DNA from: Photobacterium aquimaris
GTDB lineage: Bacteria > Pseudomonadota > Gammaproteobacteria > Enterobacterales > Vibrionaceae
NCBI RefSeq assembly: GCF_002954455.1
Contig: NZ_MSCC01000001.1
Coordinates: forward strand, 1,480,275-1,544,274
DNA: 64,000 bases
Direction of reading: 5' to 3'
Shown piece by piece: positions 32,612 to 42,904 of the stretch. The first letter of the stretch is position 1. Each line of letters opens with the position of its first letter. The notes beneath the pieces are model-generated. The model was given only the letters and a program-made list of their open reading frames with translations, did not search any database and had not been told where the DNA came from. The translations under genes and the position numbers were made by a program.

Positions 32612-32953
32612 ATGAGTTTTAGTGATCACTTAGATAACTTTATTAAGCAACGGGAACAATTTGGTCAACAACCAAATAGAATGCAAAAGCGCAATACTTA
32701 TGTTGTTGTGGATGCAACTGATCAAAGCAAAGCACGTGAAGCAATGGCAAAAGAACAAGAACAAGCCACATTGCGCGCAGAACAAGAAACAAAACAATAC
32801 CATCAACGTATTCGTGGACGTTGTGTACTTCCAAGTGAAGCACAAGCACAGCAACAACGCCAAGATAACTCTCGCCCAGCAGATCCCGATCGTATTGCAT
32901 ACATCCAACAACTTAAAAAAGACCTAAAGCTAAAAAAATACGCTGCTGAGTAA
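32612..32953 (+). CDS. Small Gln/Ala-rich hypothetical protein
   Basis: A 113-aa cytoplasmic, highly charged protein that I do not recognise. It has no signal peptide or membrane segment. The middle is rich in Gln, Glu and Ala (AKEQEQATLRAEQETKQ) and probably forms a long helix or coiled coil. Conserved-looking ends are MSFSDHLDNFIKQREQFG and a Lys-rich tail DLKLKKYAAE. Coding is supported by a GAG/AGGA ribosome site before the ATG and by regular codon use. Neighbours give no clue to function. Confidence 0.65.
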   Translation: MSFSDHLDNFIKQREQFGQQPNRMQKRNTYVVVDATDQSKAREAMAKEQEQATLRAEQETKQYHQRIRGRCVLPSEAQAQQQRQDNSRPADPDRIAYIQQLKKDLKLKKYAAE

Positions 32954-33806
32954 TTTTTTCGCACACAAAAACAAATCTTATTGCTCACGATATTGTTTAA
33001 GCATTATATCGTTTCAACTTCATATCCTTAATAGTAACGATACCTTATATCGTTATTATTAGGGCTATTCCCACTGTTTTTTAATAACTCTTTTTTACCA
33101 TCAATTATAAACTGCTAAAAATAATGTTCAGTTATCATTCTCACTCAATGAGATAACATCTCATAAGCAACATGTTATCTCACAACTTCTTTATCGTAAT
33201 TCAACCCTATATGTTTTCTAAAATAGGTACTCATAATAAAATATTTACGCACATTTAATGGCTAATAATTGCAAAAAAAGCCTTAAAACACTATTCTGAA
33301 CAGTGTGTAATAATTTTTTTCGTTATTTTTATAATTTTTTTTCAACGGCCAATTTATCGTATAATCCCCTCCAACCATCATTCTCAAATTATGAGAATTA
33401 ATACTTTTTTTTATATTACATTCTCGGCAACTAAATTTTCATTTTAACCTTTGTATTACAGCCTCTAAATAAAAGAAATGCTGTACCCTATAGTAAAAAA
33501 AGACCGAAAATAAAATATAACACTATGATTATTAAAAACTAACAGCCACAAGAGAAGTAAAAAAAAACTCCTGAATAATATTTATATCCCCAATAAATAT
33601 TAAAACAACAAACGCACCAAAAGCTAACAATTAACATCAAAAAAACAACAACAAACCATATAAAAAAACGACTACTTAATAATATCTAAATAGATAAGTC
33701 CTAAAAACGAGAAGTGGCTAACACAGTAATACAATGATGGCAATATGGTAAGAATGTCTTTTTGGAGTTAAAATTAGCACCAAAGAAGTAAAAAAGAAGA
33801 TTTTAA
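32954..33806. other. 853-bp AT-rich intergenic region with nested inverted repeats
   Basis: No coding region is supported. Three strong dyads are visible: TAATAGTAACGATA / TATCGTTATTATTA (33029-33061, 13 of 14 pairs, 5-nt loop), GAGATAACAT / ATGTTATCTC (33150-33181, perfect, 12-nt loop; the GATAAC arm can also pair with GTTATC at 33131-33136), and ATTCTCA-AATTA-TGAGAAT (33380-33398, perfect). The first may terminate the small upstream gene. The rest is very A-rich up to gltS and may hold a long leader or an unannotated RNA. Confidence 0.5.
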
Positions 33807-35033
33807 ATGAACACAACAATTCATGTTAATGAGCTCGAATCATTGCTCATCGCAATAATCGTGCTTTTTCTTGGCTACTTTATTAATACTAAAGTCAAGA
33901 TCTTAAGAAAGTATAATATTCCAGAGCCAATTGTTGGCGGACTTGTCATTGCTTTTATTATTACATTTTTCCATTTTCAAGGTTTTGACATTAGTTTCAA
34001 ATTAAGTATGCAAGACACGTTAATGCAAATGTTTTTTGCCACCGTCGGCCTTGCCGCTAGCTATAAACTGCTAATGAAAGGCGGTTCACGCGTTTTTCTA
34101 TTTTTAGGCATTGCAACAGTATTTATTATTATTCAAGATGCTGTTGGTGTGGGAATGAGTAAGGCATTAGGCTTAGATCCGTTACTTGGACTTATTGTCG
34201 GTTCGATCACACTTTCAGGCGGTCACGGTACTGGTGCAGCTTGGTCACAAACTTTTGCTACCGATTATGGCCTCAACACCTTAGAACTATCGATGGCGGC
34301 AGCAACATTTGGTCTGATCATGGGGGGTATTATCGGTGGCCCAATTGCACAGCGATTAATCAACAAACATAAGTTAAAATCTGATTTCGGTGAAAGTGGT
34401 AACCACCACATTGAACACCCTGATTTAATCACTTACAGCGATCGTGAAGAAGATCGTATAACGTCTAAAAACACCATTGAAGTATTATTTATTTTATTGG
34501 TTTGTGTTGCTGGTGCAGCACACTTTAAAGACTTTATCGATGGTCTTGGTATCAGCGCATTACGTATTCCTGAATTCGTGTATGCCTTATTTATTGGTGT
34601 GTTTATAACTAATGTCTGCGAAGGCACTAAGTGTTATAAGATCAATAAAGAAACCGTTGATGCGCTTGGCACGATATCCTTATCACTATTCTTAGCAATG
34701 GCACTGATGAGCTTGCACCTGTGGGAGCTAATGGACTTGGCAATGCCAATGTTGATTATTCTTGCAGTTCAAACCCTTGTATTAGGTTTATTTACCTACT
34801 TTGTTACTTTCCGAGTTATGGGTGGTAACTATGACGCCGCAATCATTGCCGGTGGTCATTGTGGTTTTGGTATGGGTGCAACACCTACTGCTGTAATGAA
34901 TATGGGTTCATTAGTGTCACGTAATGGTCCATCACCACAAGCCTTTATGGTTGTACCTATCGTTGGTGCTTTCTTTATTGACATCACTAACCTGCTTGTA
35001 CTACAAGGTTATATTAGTTTTCTTGGTCACTAA
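33807..35033 (+). CDS. gltS: Sodium/glutamate symporter GltS
   Basis: Inner-membrane Na+-driven glutamate importer, 408 aa, the normal length. Family marks are PEPIVGGLVIAF near the N-terminus and two inverted reentrant-loop regions rich in glycine: SITLSGGHGTGAAWS and AGGHCGFGMGATPTAVMNM. AGAAGA precedes the ATG at short distance. It is monocistronic, with an unusually long untranslated region upstream and a strong terminator downstream. Confidence 0.95.
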   Translation: MNTTIHVNELESLLIAIIVLFLGYFINTKVKILRKYNIPEPIVGGLVIAFIITFFHFQGFDISFKLSMQDTLMQMFFATVGLAASYKLLMKGGSRVFLFLGIATVFIIIQDAVGVGMSKALGLDPLLGLIVGSITLSGGHGTGAAWSQTFATDYGLNTLELSMAAATFGLIMGGIIGGPIAQRLINKHKLKSDFGESGNHHIEHPDLITYSDREEDRITSKNTIEVLFILLVCVAGAAHFKDFIDGLGISALRIPEFVYALFIGVFITNVCEGTKCYKINKETVDALGTISLSLFLAMALMSLHLWELMDLAMPMLIILAVQTLVLGLFTYFVTFRVMGGNYDAAIIAGGHCGFGMGATPTAVMNMGSLVSRNGPSPQAFMVVPIVGAFFIDITNLLVLQGYISFLGH

Positions 35034-35058
35034 CCACTAAAACAACTAACCTTTCAAT

Positions 35059-35117
35059 AAAGGGGTAAGATAGATAACGTTACGATAAAAGTAACGCTCT
35101 ATCTTGCCCCTTTTTGT
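35059..35117 (+). terminator. Terminator after gltS
   Basis: Outer arms AAAGGGGtAAGATAGA / TCTATCTTgCCCCTTT with an inner GTTAC/GTAAC stem and a T5 run. Confidence 0.88.
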
Positions 35118-35334
35118 TTTTATACACTCATTTCCTCACTAATTATCTATTTATATTGGCTGTTCTTTGCTGTTTTGTAACAAGGAATGTCTGACCAATA
35201 TCTTATTTTTTCGATGTTGTTACACTCCGCGCTCTTTCTAAAGTTTGACTTTAGTCATTACACTAAATCACTCGCTTATCGTTGTTGTTTCAACCATTCA
35301 TAACAACGCTAAGAATTAATTAATTGAGTTTTCT

Positions 35335-36558
35335 ATGAAAAAATTTGATCGAGCTATGCAGATCCTTGTTGCGGGTTTCTGTATCAACTTATGTATGGGT
35401 ATCCTTTATGCTTGGAGTGTATTTAAAAAAGCACTCGTTGTTGATTTAGGCTGGTCGAATGCTGATGCATCACTGCCTTATACTGTTGCTATTATTACCT
35501 TTGCATTATCATTGTTAGTTGCTGGTATTTTACAAGATCGCATGGGCCCACGTCGTGTACTTATTCTTGGTACAGTGATGGTTGGCTTAGGTATGATCAT
35601 CTCAAGTTTTGCAACGACACCAATGATGCTAGTACTAACATTTGGTATTATGACAGGTAGTGGTATTGGTTTTGGTTACGCTTGTTTAAGCCCATCAGCG
35701 ATGAAATGGTTCCATCCATCGAAAAAAGGCTTAGTTAACGGCTTAATCGCAGCTGGGTTTGGATTGGCTGCAGTTTACTTAGCACCACTAACATCTGCAC
35801 TTATTGCTGAGTATGGTATTAATACGAGCTTCCTTGTTTTAGGTGTTGCGGTATTAGTGATTGCTGTTCCACTGGCCTTTACCATTAACAATCCACCAGC
35901 AGATTATGTGCCAGAAGCACCTGCAGGCTATAAAGCGAAATCAGATAAGCCTGTTGATATTAATTGGCGTGGCATGCTAAAAACGCCACAGTTTTATTCT
36001 CTATGGGTAATGTATGCATTTGCTTCGGCTGCAGGCTTAATGATCATTGGTAACATTACTTCTATTGCAGCAACACAAGCAAATATCACAGATGCGGCTT
36101 ATCTTGTTGTTATTCTAGCAATCTTTAACTCAGGTGGTCGTGTTGTCGCGGGTATTCTGTCAGATAAAATTGGTGGCGTAAAAACACTGATGATCGCTTT
36201 TGTAATGCAAGGCATTAATATGGTGATGTTCGCTACATTTAACTCTGAGTTCACGTTAATTATCGGTGCTGCAGTAGCGGGGGTTGGTTACGGTACATTA
36301 CTTGCTGTCTTCCCATCAATTATTGCTGATTTCTATGGCCTTAAAAACTACGGCGCTAACTATGGTGTGCTTTACACTGCATGGGGCGTAAGTGGCTTTA
36401 TCGGTCCTGTAGTAGCAGCATTTGCAGTTGATACAACAGGTACTTACACCCTAGCGTACACTGTGTGTTCGGTAATGATCGCAGTTGCTGTTGTACTGTC
36501 TGTTATCACTAAGAAAGTAGATGCAGCAGCACTAGAGAAAAAACTCGCAGCCGTATAA
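35335..36558 (+). CDS. OFA-family MFS transporter (oxalate/formate antiporter family)
   Basis: Polytopic carrier of 407 aa with 12 predicted membrane segments. The N-terminal GFCINLCMGILYAWSVFKK stretch, the DRMGPRRVLILG loop (MFS motif A) and NGLIAAGFGLAAVYLAPL match the oxalate:formate antiporter family, members of which carry monocarboxylates such as lactate, formate or oxalate. No partner enzyme lies beside it, so the substrate is unknown. Monocistronic, with a terminator immediately after. Confidence 0.82.
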   Translation: MKKFDRAMQILVAGFCINLCMGILYAWSVFKKALVVDLGWSNADASLPYTVAIITFALSLLVAGILQDRMGPRRVLILGTVMVGLGMIISSFATTPMMLVLTFGIMTGSGIGFGYACLSPSAMKWFHPSKKGLVNGLIAAGFGLAAVYLAPLTSALIAEYGINTSFLVLGVAVLVIAVPLAFTINNPPADYVPEAPAGYKAKSDKPVDINWRGMLKTPQFYSLWVMYAFASAAGLMIIGNITSIAATQANITDAAYLVVILAIFNSGGRVVAGILSDKIGGVKTLMIAFVMQGINMVMFATFNSEFTLIIGAAVAGVGYGTLLAVFPSIIADFYGLKNYGANYGVLYTAWGVSGFIGPVVAAFAVDTTGTYTLAYTVCSVMIAVAVVLSVITKKVDAAALEKKLAAV

Positions 36559-36578
36559 TACCTGTTTCGCTTAAAAGC

Positions 36579-36605
36579 AAAACCCAGCATCACGCTGGGT
36601 TTTGT
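36579..36605 (+). terminator. Terminator after the OFA transporter
   Basis: Perfect 10-bp stem AAAACCCAGC (36579-36588) / GCTGGGTTTT (36594-36603) with a 5-nt loop. Confidence 0.85.
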
Positions 36606-36798
36606 TTCCTCTGATATTACAAATCTTGTTGTCTGACCTCTCATAATCATCACCTAACACTATTTATTTCCAACAAAACTAGACCTTTATATATATTTTT
36701 CTATACTTGTACTTGTTAATGTATTGTTAATTATTTATTGATAGTATTACATGTTAAGACAACGTAGTTTTACTATTGACCAGACAAGGAAGGTACTA

Positions 36799-37830
36799 AT
36801 GGCTAAAAAAATAACAGGTGTCTTAGCTGTACTTGCTACATCTGCCACCATATTTGCAATGAATGCAAATGCCGCCGACAGCACACTTGATAAAGTTAAA
36901 AAACAGGGATACGTCCAATGTGGCGTAAGTGCTGGCTTACCTGGGTTTTCAAACCCTAACGCCAAAGGTCAATGGGAAGGTCTTGATGTTGAATTTTGCC
37001 AAGCAGTTGCCGCTGCAACATTAGGTGATAAATCCAAAGTTAAATATATCCCCCTAACAGCAAAAGAACGTTTTACTGCCTTACAATCGGGTGAAATTGA
37101 TATTTTGTCGCGTAATACCACTTGGACACTGCACCGCGATACATCGCTTGGCCTCAACTTTACCGGCGTCAGCTATTATGACGGTCAAGGTTTCATGGTC
37201 AAAAAGGACATGGGTATAAAGAGTGCAAAAGATCTCGATGGTGCTGCTGTTTGTGTGCAATCCGGTACCACAACAGAACTTAATTTAGCCGACTACTTCC
37301 GTGTTAATGGCATGAAATATAAGCCAGTTGTCTTTGATACCGCACCGCAAACATCAAAAGGCTTTGATTCTGGACGTTGTGATGTGCTTACAACTGACCA
37401 ATCGGGCTTATATGCTCTACGTCTCAACCTTAAAGATCCAACATCTGCTATTGTTCTACCTGAAATCATTTCTAAAGAGCCACTAGGTCCAGTGGTTCGT
37501 CAAGGTGATGACCAATGGTTTAATATTGTGCGTTGGACACTATTTACCATGATAAATGCTGAAGAATTCAATGTCACTTCCGCCAATGTCGATAACCTGA
37601 AAAAAGAATCAAAAGATCCAAATATTCGCCGCTTAATTGGTCTTGATGGACCAAAAGGCAAAGGATTAGGCTTAAATGATGATTGGGGTTTCCAAATCAT
37701 TAAGCAAGTGGGTAATTATGGTGAAAGCTTCCAGCGTACCGTCGGTCTTAATTCACCACTTAAAATTAAACGTGGCTTAAACGCCTTGTGGACTAAAGGT
37801 GGTATTCAATATGCCCCACCTATTCGTTAA
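36799..37830 (+). CDS. aapJ: General L-amino acid ABC transporter substrate-binding protein AapJ
   Basis: Periplasmic binding protein of 343 aa. A signal peptide (VLAVLATSATIFAMNANA, cleavage before ADS) is followed by typical AapJ sequence: VKKQGYVQCGVSAGLPGFS, GLDVEFCQAVAAA, ERFTALQSGEIDILSRNTTWT and a C-terminal GLNALWTKGGIQYAPPIR. The ATG at 36799 is chosen because AAGGAAGG lies 5 nt upstream; an in-frame ATG at 36751 would give an implausible pre-signal extension. First gene of aapJQMP, importing a broad range of L-amino acids. Confidence 0.93.
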   Translation: MAKKITGVLAVLATSATIFAMNANAADSTLDKVKKQGYVQCGVSAGLPGFSNPNAKGQWEGLDVEFCQAVAAATLGDKSKVKYIPLTAKERFTALQSGEIDILSRNTTWTLHRDTSLGLNFTGVSYYDGQGFMVKKDMGIKSAKDLDGAAVCVQSGTTTELNLADYFRVNGMKYKPVVFDTAPQTSKGFDSGRCDVLTTDQSGLYALRLNLKDPTSAIVLPEIISKEPLGPVVRQGDDQWFNIVRWTLFTMINAEEFNVTSANVDNLKKESKDPNIRRLIGLDGPKGKGLGLNDDWGFQIIKQVGNYGESFQRTVGLNSPLKIKRGLNALWTKGGIQYAPPIR

Positions 37831-37902
37831 TAATACCGTTTAATAATAAAAGGGAGCTGTAATAGCTCCCTCTGTACATCTCAATGGATATGAGGATGTT
37901 GT

Positions 37903-39094
37903 ATGGAAACACCCACGAATAGATCACAGACAAGATCTACCCATCAAAATATTTTTTATAATCCCACTTTTCGTGCCGTAATATTTCAAGTTATTGCAAT
38001 TGCAGCACTGGTTTTTTTCTTTTATAGCATCATCAATAATGCCTTAACCAATTTAGAAACCCGTGGTATTGCGACTGGTTTTGATTTTCTTAATCAAGAA
38101 GCTGGGTTTGGTATTGGTTTAACCCTTATCGACTACGATGAAACATTCACCTATGGTCGCACATTTTTTGTTGGCTTGCTTAACACTGCGTTAATTGCCG
38201 TTCTCGGTGTGATATTAGCAACGATTTTAGGTTTTATTATTGGTATTGCCCGTTTATCTCCTAACTGGTTAGTCAGTCGTTTTGCTGCTTTCTATATTGA
38301 AATTTTCCGTAATATTCCATTATTACTACAAATTTTTTTGGTACTTTGCCGTATTACAGGTTCTCCCCTCACCAAGACAGAGCTTACAATTAGGCGACAG
38401 TATTTTTCTTAATGTACGCGGATTATCGATTCCAAGTCCTATTTTTGAGCAAGGCTCCGGTATTATTTTTATCGCTCTCATTGCTGCTTTTATTATTGCG
38501 ATGGGTTACCAGTATTACGCCCAGAAAAAACAGCAAGATACCGGTCAACAATCGCCAGTATTACTCGTGAGCCTAGCGATTATTATTTTACTACCACTAT
38601 TGGCCTTTTTTATCGCAGGCAAACCAATCAGTATCGACTATCCTGCGCTTAAAGGGTTTAATTTTAGTGGTGGTATTACCATTTTACCTGAACTTGCAGC
38701 ACTGTTACTGGCATTAAGTATTTATACCGCAGCTTTTATTGCCGAAATTGTTCGTTCAGGTATTAATGCGGTCAGTCATGGCCAAACAGAAGCCGCAGAA
38801 GCATTAGGATTAAGCCGTAATAGAACGTTGCGATTAATAGTGATCCCACAAGCAATGCGGATCATTATCCCTCCACTTACCAGCCAATATTTAAACCTAA
38901 CTAAGAATTCCTCGCTAGCGATGGCGATTGGTTACCCCGATTTAGTGTCTGTTTTTGCAGGTACCACCCTCAATCAAACAGGACAAGCGATTGAGATTAT
39001 CGCAATGACGATGGCGGTTTATTTAAGCTTAAGTTTAATCACATCTCTGCTAATGAATATCTATAACAAAAAAATGGCACTGGTTGAGAGGTAA
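37903..39094 (+). pseudogene. aapQ: aapQ, amino acid ABC permease, frameshifted at a T7 run
   Basis: The first reading frame (37903-38412) encodes the AapQ N-terminus up to RNIPLLLQIF, then runs into 25 unrelated codons and stops. The expected continuation, WYFAVLQVLPSPRQSLQLG, is found in the +1 frame and continues to 39094 with the EAA loop SHGQTEAAEALGLS. The break lies in a run of seven T at 38333-38339; one T fewer, or two more, restores a full AapQ of about 397 aa with the QIF(F)WYF motif. It may be a real mutation, a phase-variable tract or a sequencing error. The flanking aapJ, aapM and aapP are intact. Confidence 0.85.
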
Positions 39095-39096
39095 CC

Positions 39097-40188
39097 ATGA
39101 GTAAACATCAATTTCTTCCCGATTTACCCCCACCAGCAAATACAGTGGGAATTATAGGATGGTTACGCCAACATCTTTTTTCTTCATTTTTTAATACAAT
39201 TATTACCCTCATCTTAGGCTACTTTGCAATTATTGGCGTCTGGAGCATTGTAGATTGGGCATTCATCAATGCAAACTGGCAAGGCAATTCTCGTGAAGCC
39301 TGTACATTGAGTGGCGCATGTTGGACCTTTATAAAAGTACGGTTTGATCAGTTCATGTTTGGCTTCTATCCAAGCGCTGAATTATGGAGACCAAAATTAT
39401 TTTACGCCACCTTGGCTATTTTTATTGCCTTACTCGCCTACGAGAAAACGCCTCATCGCGGTTGGATTTGGCTATTTTTCGTGAATATTTATCCGTTTAT
39501 TGCCGGATTTCTACTTTACGGCGGTATTGCAGGATTACCTATCGTCGAAACACATTTATGGGGCGGATTACTAATTACTTTAGTTATCGCTATTGTTGGT
39601 ATTGTGGTCTCGTTACCTATTGGGGTTGTATTAGCCCTTGGCCGCCGTTCAGAAATGCCGATTATTCGCAGCATTTGTACGGTTTATATTGAGATTTGGC
39701 GCGGAGTACCATTAATTACCGTCTTGTTTATGGCATCGGTAATGTTACCCCTGTTTTTAAGCTCTGAATTAGAAACCAATAAGCTCATTAGAGCCTTAAT
39801 TGGCGTCGTACTATTTAGTGCCGCTTATATGGCAGAAGTAATTCGAGGCGGGCTACAAGCAATACCTAAAGGCCAATATGAAGCGGCAGATGCGTTAGGA
39901 TTAAGCTATTGGCGCAAGACGTATCTGATCGTTTTACCGCAGGCGTTAAAAATCACTATACCTTCGATTGTAAATACCTTTATTGGATTATTTAAAGACA
40001 CCAGTCTCGTACTCATTATTGGCATGTTTGACGTTTTAGGGGTCGGACAAGCCGCTAACAGTGATCCTGAATGGTTAGGCTTTGCCACTGAAAGCTATGT
40101 TTTTGTTGCTTTCGTTTTCTGGATTTTTTGCTTTAGTATGTCTAGATACAGTATCTATCTAGAAAATAAACTACATACTGGACACTAA
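39097..40188 (+). CDS. aapM: General L-amino acid ABC transporter permease AapM
   Basis: Inner-membrane permease, 363 aa, second half of the AapQM channel. An extended N-terminal part (residues 1-150, several hydrophobic spans) precedes the canonical permease domain, with [37 protein letters not shown] and the EAA loop [19 protein letters not shown]. It starts 2 bp after the aapQ stop, so it is probably coupled to translation of the 3' part of aapQ; the frameshift upstream could reduce its expression. Confidence 0.92.
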   Translation: MSKHQFLPDLPPPANTVGIIGWLRQHLFSSFFNTIITLILGYFAIIGVWSIVDWAFINANWQGNSREACTLSGACWTFIKVRFDQFMFGFYPSAELWRPKLFYATLAIFIALLAYEKTPHRGWIWLFFVNIYPFIAGFLLYGGIAGLPIVETHLWGGLLITLVIAIVGIVVSLPIGVVLALGRRSEMPIIRSICTVYIEIWRGVPLITVLFMASVMLPLFLSSELETNKLIRALIGVVLFSAAYMAEVIRGGLQAIPKGQYEAADALGLSYWRKTYLIVLPQALKITIPSIVNTFIGLFKDTSLVLIIGMFDVLGVGQAANSDPEWLGFATESYVFVAFVFWIFCFSMSRYSIYLENKLHTGH

Positions 40189-40207
40189 CATTAGCAAGGA
40201 TTGCATA

Positions 40208-40981
40208 ATGAAAAATACTAATGACACCACAGTCAATGATGATAACACGCCATGGGTTATCGAATTAGAGGACGTAAATAAATGGTATGGTCAATTCCAC
40301 GTACTAAAAGACATTAATCTAAAAGTACGTAAAGGTGAAAAGATCGTAATTTGTGGGCCTTCTGGTTCAGGAAAATCAACTATGATCCGCTGTATCAATT
40401 ACTTAGAAGAACACCAACAAGGAAAAATTTCAGTTGCGGGGCAAGACATTACTGGAGACTTAAAAAATATCGAATTGATCCGTAAAGAAGTCGGTATGTG
40501 TTTTCAACACTTCAATCTGTTCCCTCACCTCACAGTGTTAGAAAACTGCACCTTAGCGCCAATTTGGGTAAAGAAAATGCCCAAAAAAGAAGCGAATGCG
40601 CTCGCTATGCAGTATTTAGAGCGAGTAAAAATTCCTGATCAAGCCCATAAATACCCTGGCCAACTTTCAGGTGGACAACAGCAACGAGTAGCCATCGCAC
40701 GTTCATTATGCATGAACCCGCAAGTGATGTTATTTGATGAACCAACTTCTGCGTTAGATCCTGAAATGGTACGTGAAGTATTGGATGTAATGGTTGAACT
40801 TGCTAATGAGGGAATGACAATGCTATGTGTCACTCATGAAATGGGGTTTGCTCGTCAAGTTGCTGATCGAGTTATATTTATGGATCAAGGCGAAATCATT
40901 GAAGAAAATAACCCACAAGATTTTTTTGATAATCCAAAATCTGACCGCTCCCAACTTTTTTTACAACAAATATTGCACTAA
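40208..40981 (+). CDS. aapP: General L-amino acid ABC transporter ATPase AapP
   Basis: ATP-binding subunit, 257 aa. Walker A is [13 protein letters not shown], the Q-loop [13 protein letters not shown], signature [13 protein letters not shown], Walker [13 protein letters not shown] and the switch histidine [15 protein letters not shown]. It lies 20 bp after aapM and ends the aapJQMP operon. Full length and undamaged. Confidence 0.93.
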   Translation: MKNTNDTTVNDDNTPWVIELEDVNKWYGQFHVLKDINLKVRKGEKIVICGPSGSGKSTMIRCINYLEEHQQGKISVAGQDITGDLKNIELIRKEVGMCFQHFNLFPHLTVLENCTLAPIWVKKMPKKEANALAMQYLERVKIPDQAHKYPGQLSGGQQQRVAIARSLCMNPQVMLFDEPTSALDPEMVREVLDVMVELANEGMTMLCVTHEMGFARQVADRVIFMDQGEIIEENNPQDFFDNPKSDRSQLFLQQILH

Positions 40982-41207
40982 TTGCAGAAAATGCCACCAT
41001 TAATGTAAACATAATTAATGAAATATTTGGTTACAACTTAACAATGAATAGTCACTACTGCCGTAAGTATTTTAATCTTCAAACACTTATAATGTGCTTC
41101 ATGGCAAACAAATGGCGCTAAAGCTTGGCTTACACTTGCAATTTATATTGTTTAGCCTCATATATAGCTTTAATAGAATTAATATCACTACCCTAAGGGG
41201 AGCACTT

Positions 41208-41876
41208 ATGAACGAACGTATGGTTAATCGTGACAGCGGTTACGCAGGCGTATTGTCAACCAATAAGGTTTTACGTAACACTTATTTCTTACTATCGCTA
41301 ACATTGTTGTTCTCTGCTGGTGTAGCTGGCGTAGCAATGGTGATGAATGTTCCACCAGTACACTGGATCTTTCTTCTTGTTGGCTTCTACGGTTTAATTT
41401 TCTTAACTGAACGTAACCGTGACAGTAGCTTAGGGCTTGTTTTTGTATTCGCATTAACTGGCTTTATGGGTTACACACTTGGTCCGATTCTAAATATGTA
41501 TGTTGGCGCTGGTATGGGCCACGTTGTAATGACAGCACTTGGCGGTACAGCACTGACATTCTTTGCTTGTTCTGCTTACGCATTAACAACTAAGCGTGAT
41601 TTGTCATTCCTGAACGGTATGTTAATGGCTGGTTTTATTGCAATTATCGTTGCCGTTGTTGCGAATATCTTCTTAAAGATGCCAATGCTATCGTTAGCGA
41701 TTAGCGGTATGTTTGTATTATTCTCATCAGCAGCGATTTTATTGACAACCCAGTCAATCATTCGTGGCGGTGAAACTAACTACATTTCAGCAACCGTTAC
41801 TTTGTATGTTTCTATCTACAACCTATTCTTAAGCTTGCTTCAGATCCTAGGTGTAGTGAACAGCAGCGATAACTAA
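41208..41876 (+). CDS. yccA: Bax inhibitor-1 family membrane protein YccA
   Basis: Seven-helix inner-membrane protein of 222 aa, matching E. coli YccA closely (STNKVLRNTYFLLSLTLLFSA; FALTGFMGYTLGPILNMYVGAGMG; IRGGETNYISATVTLYVSIYNLFLSLL). E. coli YccA is a substrate and modulator of the FtsH protease. The ATG at 41208 is used because AAGGGGAG lies just upstream and the homology begins there. It starts a block also found together in E. coli (yccA, tusE, yccX, rlmI, yccT), here in altered orientation. Confidence 0.93.
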   Translation: MNERMVNRDSGYAGVLSTNKVLRNTYFLLSLTLLFSAGVAGVAMVMNVPPVHWIFLLVGFYGLIFLTERNRDSSLGLVFVFALTGFMGYTLGPILNMYVGAGMGHVVMTALGGTALTFFACSAYALTTKRDLSFLNGMLMAGFIAIIVAVVANIFLKMPMLSLAISGMFVLFSSAAILLTTQSIIRGGETNYISATVTLYVSIYNLFLSLLQILGVVNSSDN

Positions 41877-41915
41877 GCACTCGCTATTAATTAGCCTGTT
41901 TAGCAATAAAAACTG

Positions 41916-41950
41916 AAAAAGCCTGCCTTGATGCAGGCTTTTTGTTTTTT
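41916..41950 (+). terminator. Terminator after yccA
   Basis: Perfect 11-bp stem AAAAAGCCTGC (41916-41926) / GCAGGCTTTTT (41933-41943), followed by further T. Confidence 0.9.
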
Positions 41951-42009
41951 ACTTGCAGCCAGACCGACGAATCACTATTCTTGCTGCGTTAGCAATAAAG
42001 AGGTCTATT

Positions 42010-42339
42010 ATGCTTGAATTTAACGGTGTACAAATCGACACTGATGCCCAAGGTTATCTAAAGAATGTTGATGATTGGTCTGAAGATTTAGTTGCATTAC
42101 TTGCAGCAGAAGAAGCGATTGAATTATCAGAAGCACATTGGGAAGTGATTCGCTTTGTTCGAGAGTTTTACCTTGAATTTAATACTTCACCCGCAGTACG
42201 TATGCTTGTAAAAGCGATGGCAAAACAATATGGTGAAGAAAAAGGTAGCTCACGTTATCTGTATCGTTTATTTCCCAAAGGTCCAGCAAAGCAAGCAACG
42301 AAACTTGCTGGGTTACCAAAACCTGTGAAATGTATTTAA
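42010..42339 (+). CDS. tusE: Sulfurtransferase TusE (DsrC family)
   Basis: A 109-aa DsrC-family protein, the last carrier of the Tus sulfur relay that delivers sulfur to MnmA for 2-thiouridine in tRNA. It begins [17 protein letters not shown] and shows [25 protein letters not shown] and the C-terminal [11 protein letters not shown] with the conserved near-terminal active cysteine. The ATG at 42010 follows AAAGAGG at good distance. A strong terminator follows. Confidence 0.93.
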   Translation: MLEFNGVQIDTDAQGYLKNVDDWSEDLVALLAAEEAIELSEAHWEVIRFVREFYLEFNTSPAVRMLVKAMAKQYGEEKGSSRYLYRLFPKGPAKQATKLAGLPKPVKCI

Positions 42340-42351
42340 GTTAGTACGCTA

Positions 42352-42398
42352 AAAACCAAACATAGCCACAAATACGCTTTATGTTTGGTTTTCTTTTT
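42352..42398 (+). terminator. Terminator after tusE
   Basis: Perfect 13-bp arms AAAACCAAACATA (42352-42364) / TATGTTTGGTTTT (42380-42392), 15-nt loop, then CTTTTTT. Confidence 0.88.
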
Positions 42399-42407
42399 TA
42401 TTTGGCA

Positions 42408-42680
42408 TTAATTCATTTTAAATCCACTTAGATGTTGCCATGCTAATGTCTCACTGGTGAGCTGTTCAATCGTCGCAGTCTTAGGTCCATGTTGTAGCCA
42501 AGCCAACAAATTATCAATATTCGCTTGTTCTCCACAAGCAAGCACTTCGACACTTCCATCAGCTAAGTTTCTTGCATACCCTGTTAAATCAAGCATCAGC
42601 CCTTGATGAGCAGTATGAAACCGAAAACCGACACCTTGTACATGCCCTACTACACGCGTTTTTACACAACATCGAGCCAT
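42408..42680 (-). CDS. yccX: Acylphosphatase YccX
   Basis: Small enzyme (90 aa) hydrolysing acyl phosphates. It contains the family signature GHVQGVGFRFHT with the catalytic arginine, and GYARNLADGSVEV with the second catalytic residue Asn. The start at 42680 is chosen since GGAGG falls 7 nt upstream; an upstream ATG four codons earlier overlaps that ribosome site. It converges with tusE. Confidence 0.92.
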   Translation of the reverse strand: MARCCVKTRVVGHVQGVGFRFHTAHQGLMLDLTGYARNLADGSVEVLACGEQANIDNLLAWLQHGPKTATIEQLTSETLAWQHLSGFKMN

Positions 42681-42904
42681 AATAACCTCCACACCTTTTT
42701 ATATTGTCTATATGCATTATTTTAGTTTACCCCTCGCAACAAACTGCTCTCTTACTCACAAAAGCGAAGGTTGTTATTAGCAACCGCCATCGTTTATTTA
42801 ACACCCAATAGCGGTTTTATATGCCGACTTAGACGTTTTCATTTGATTTTACCTAGCCAGAGCAACATAATACGCCCCCACTCGAACTCCATACTGGGCA
42901 TGTC

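Noticed and set aside
32630..32988. Several reading frames on both strands overlapping the small Gln-rich gene
   Set aside because: They are by-products of CAA/CAG-rich codons; only the 32612 frame has a ribosome site and ordinary amino-acid composition.
38320..38345. Programmed -1 ribosomal frameshifting in aapQ
   Set aside because: The continuing frame is +1 relative to the first, so a standard -1 slip on the T run would not reach it; no stimulatory structure is evident.
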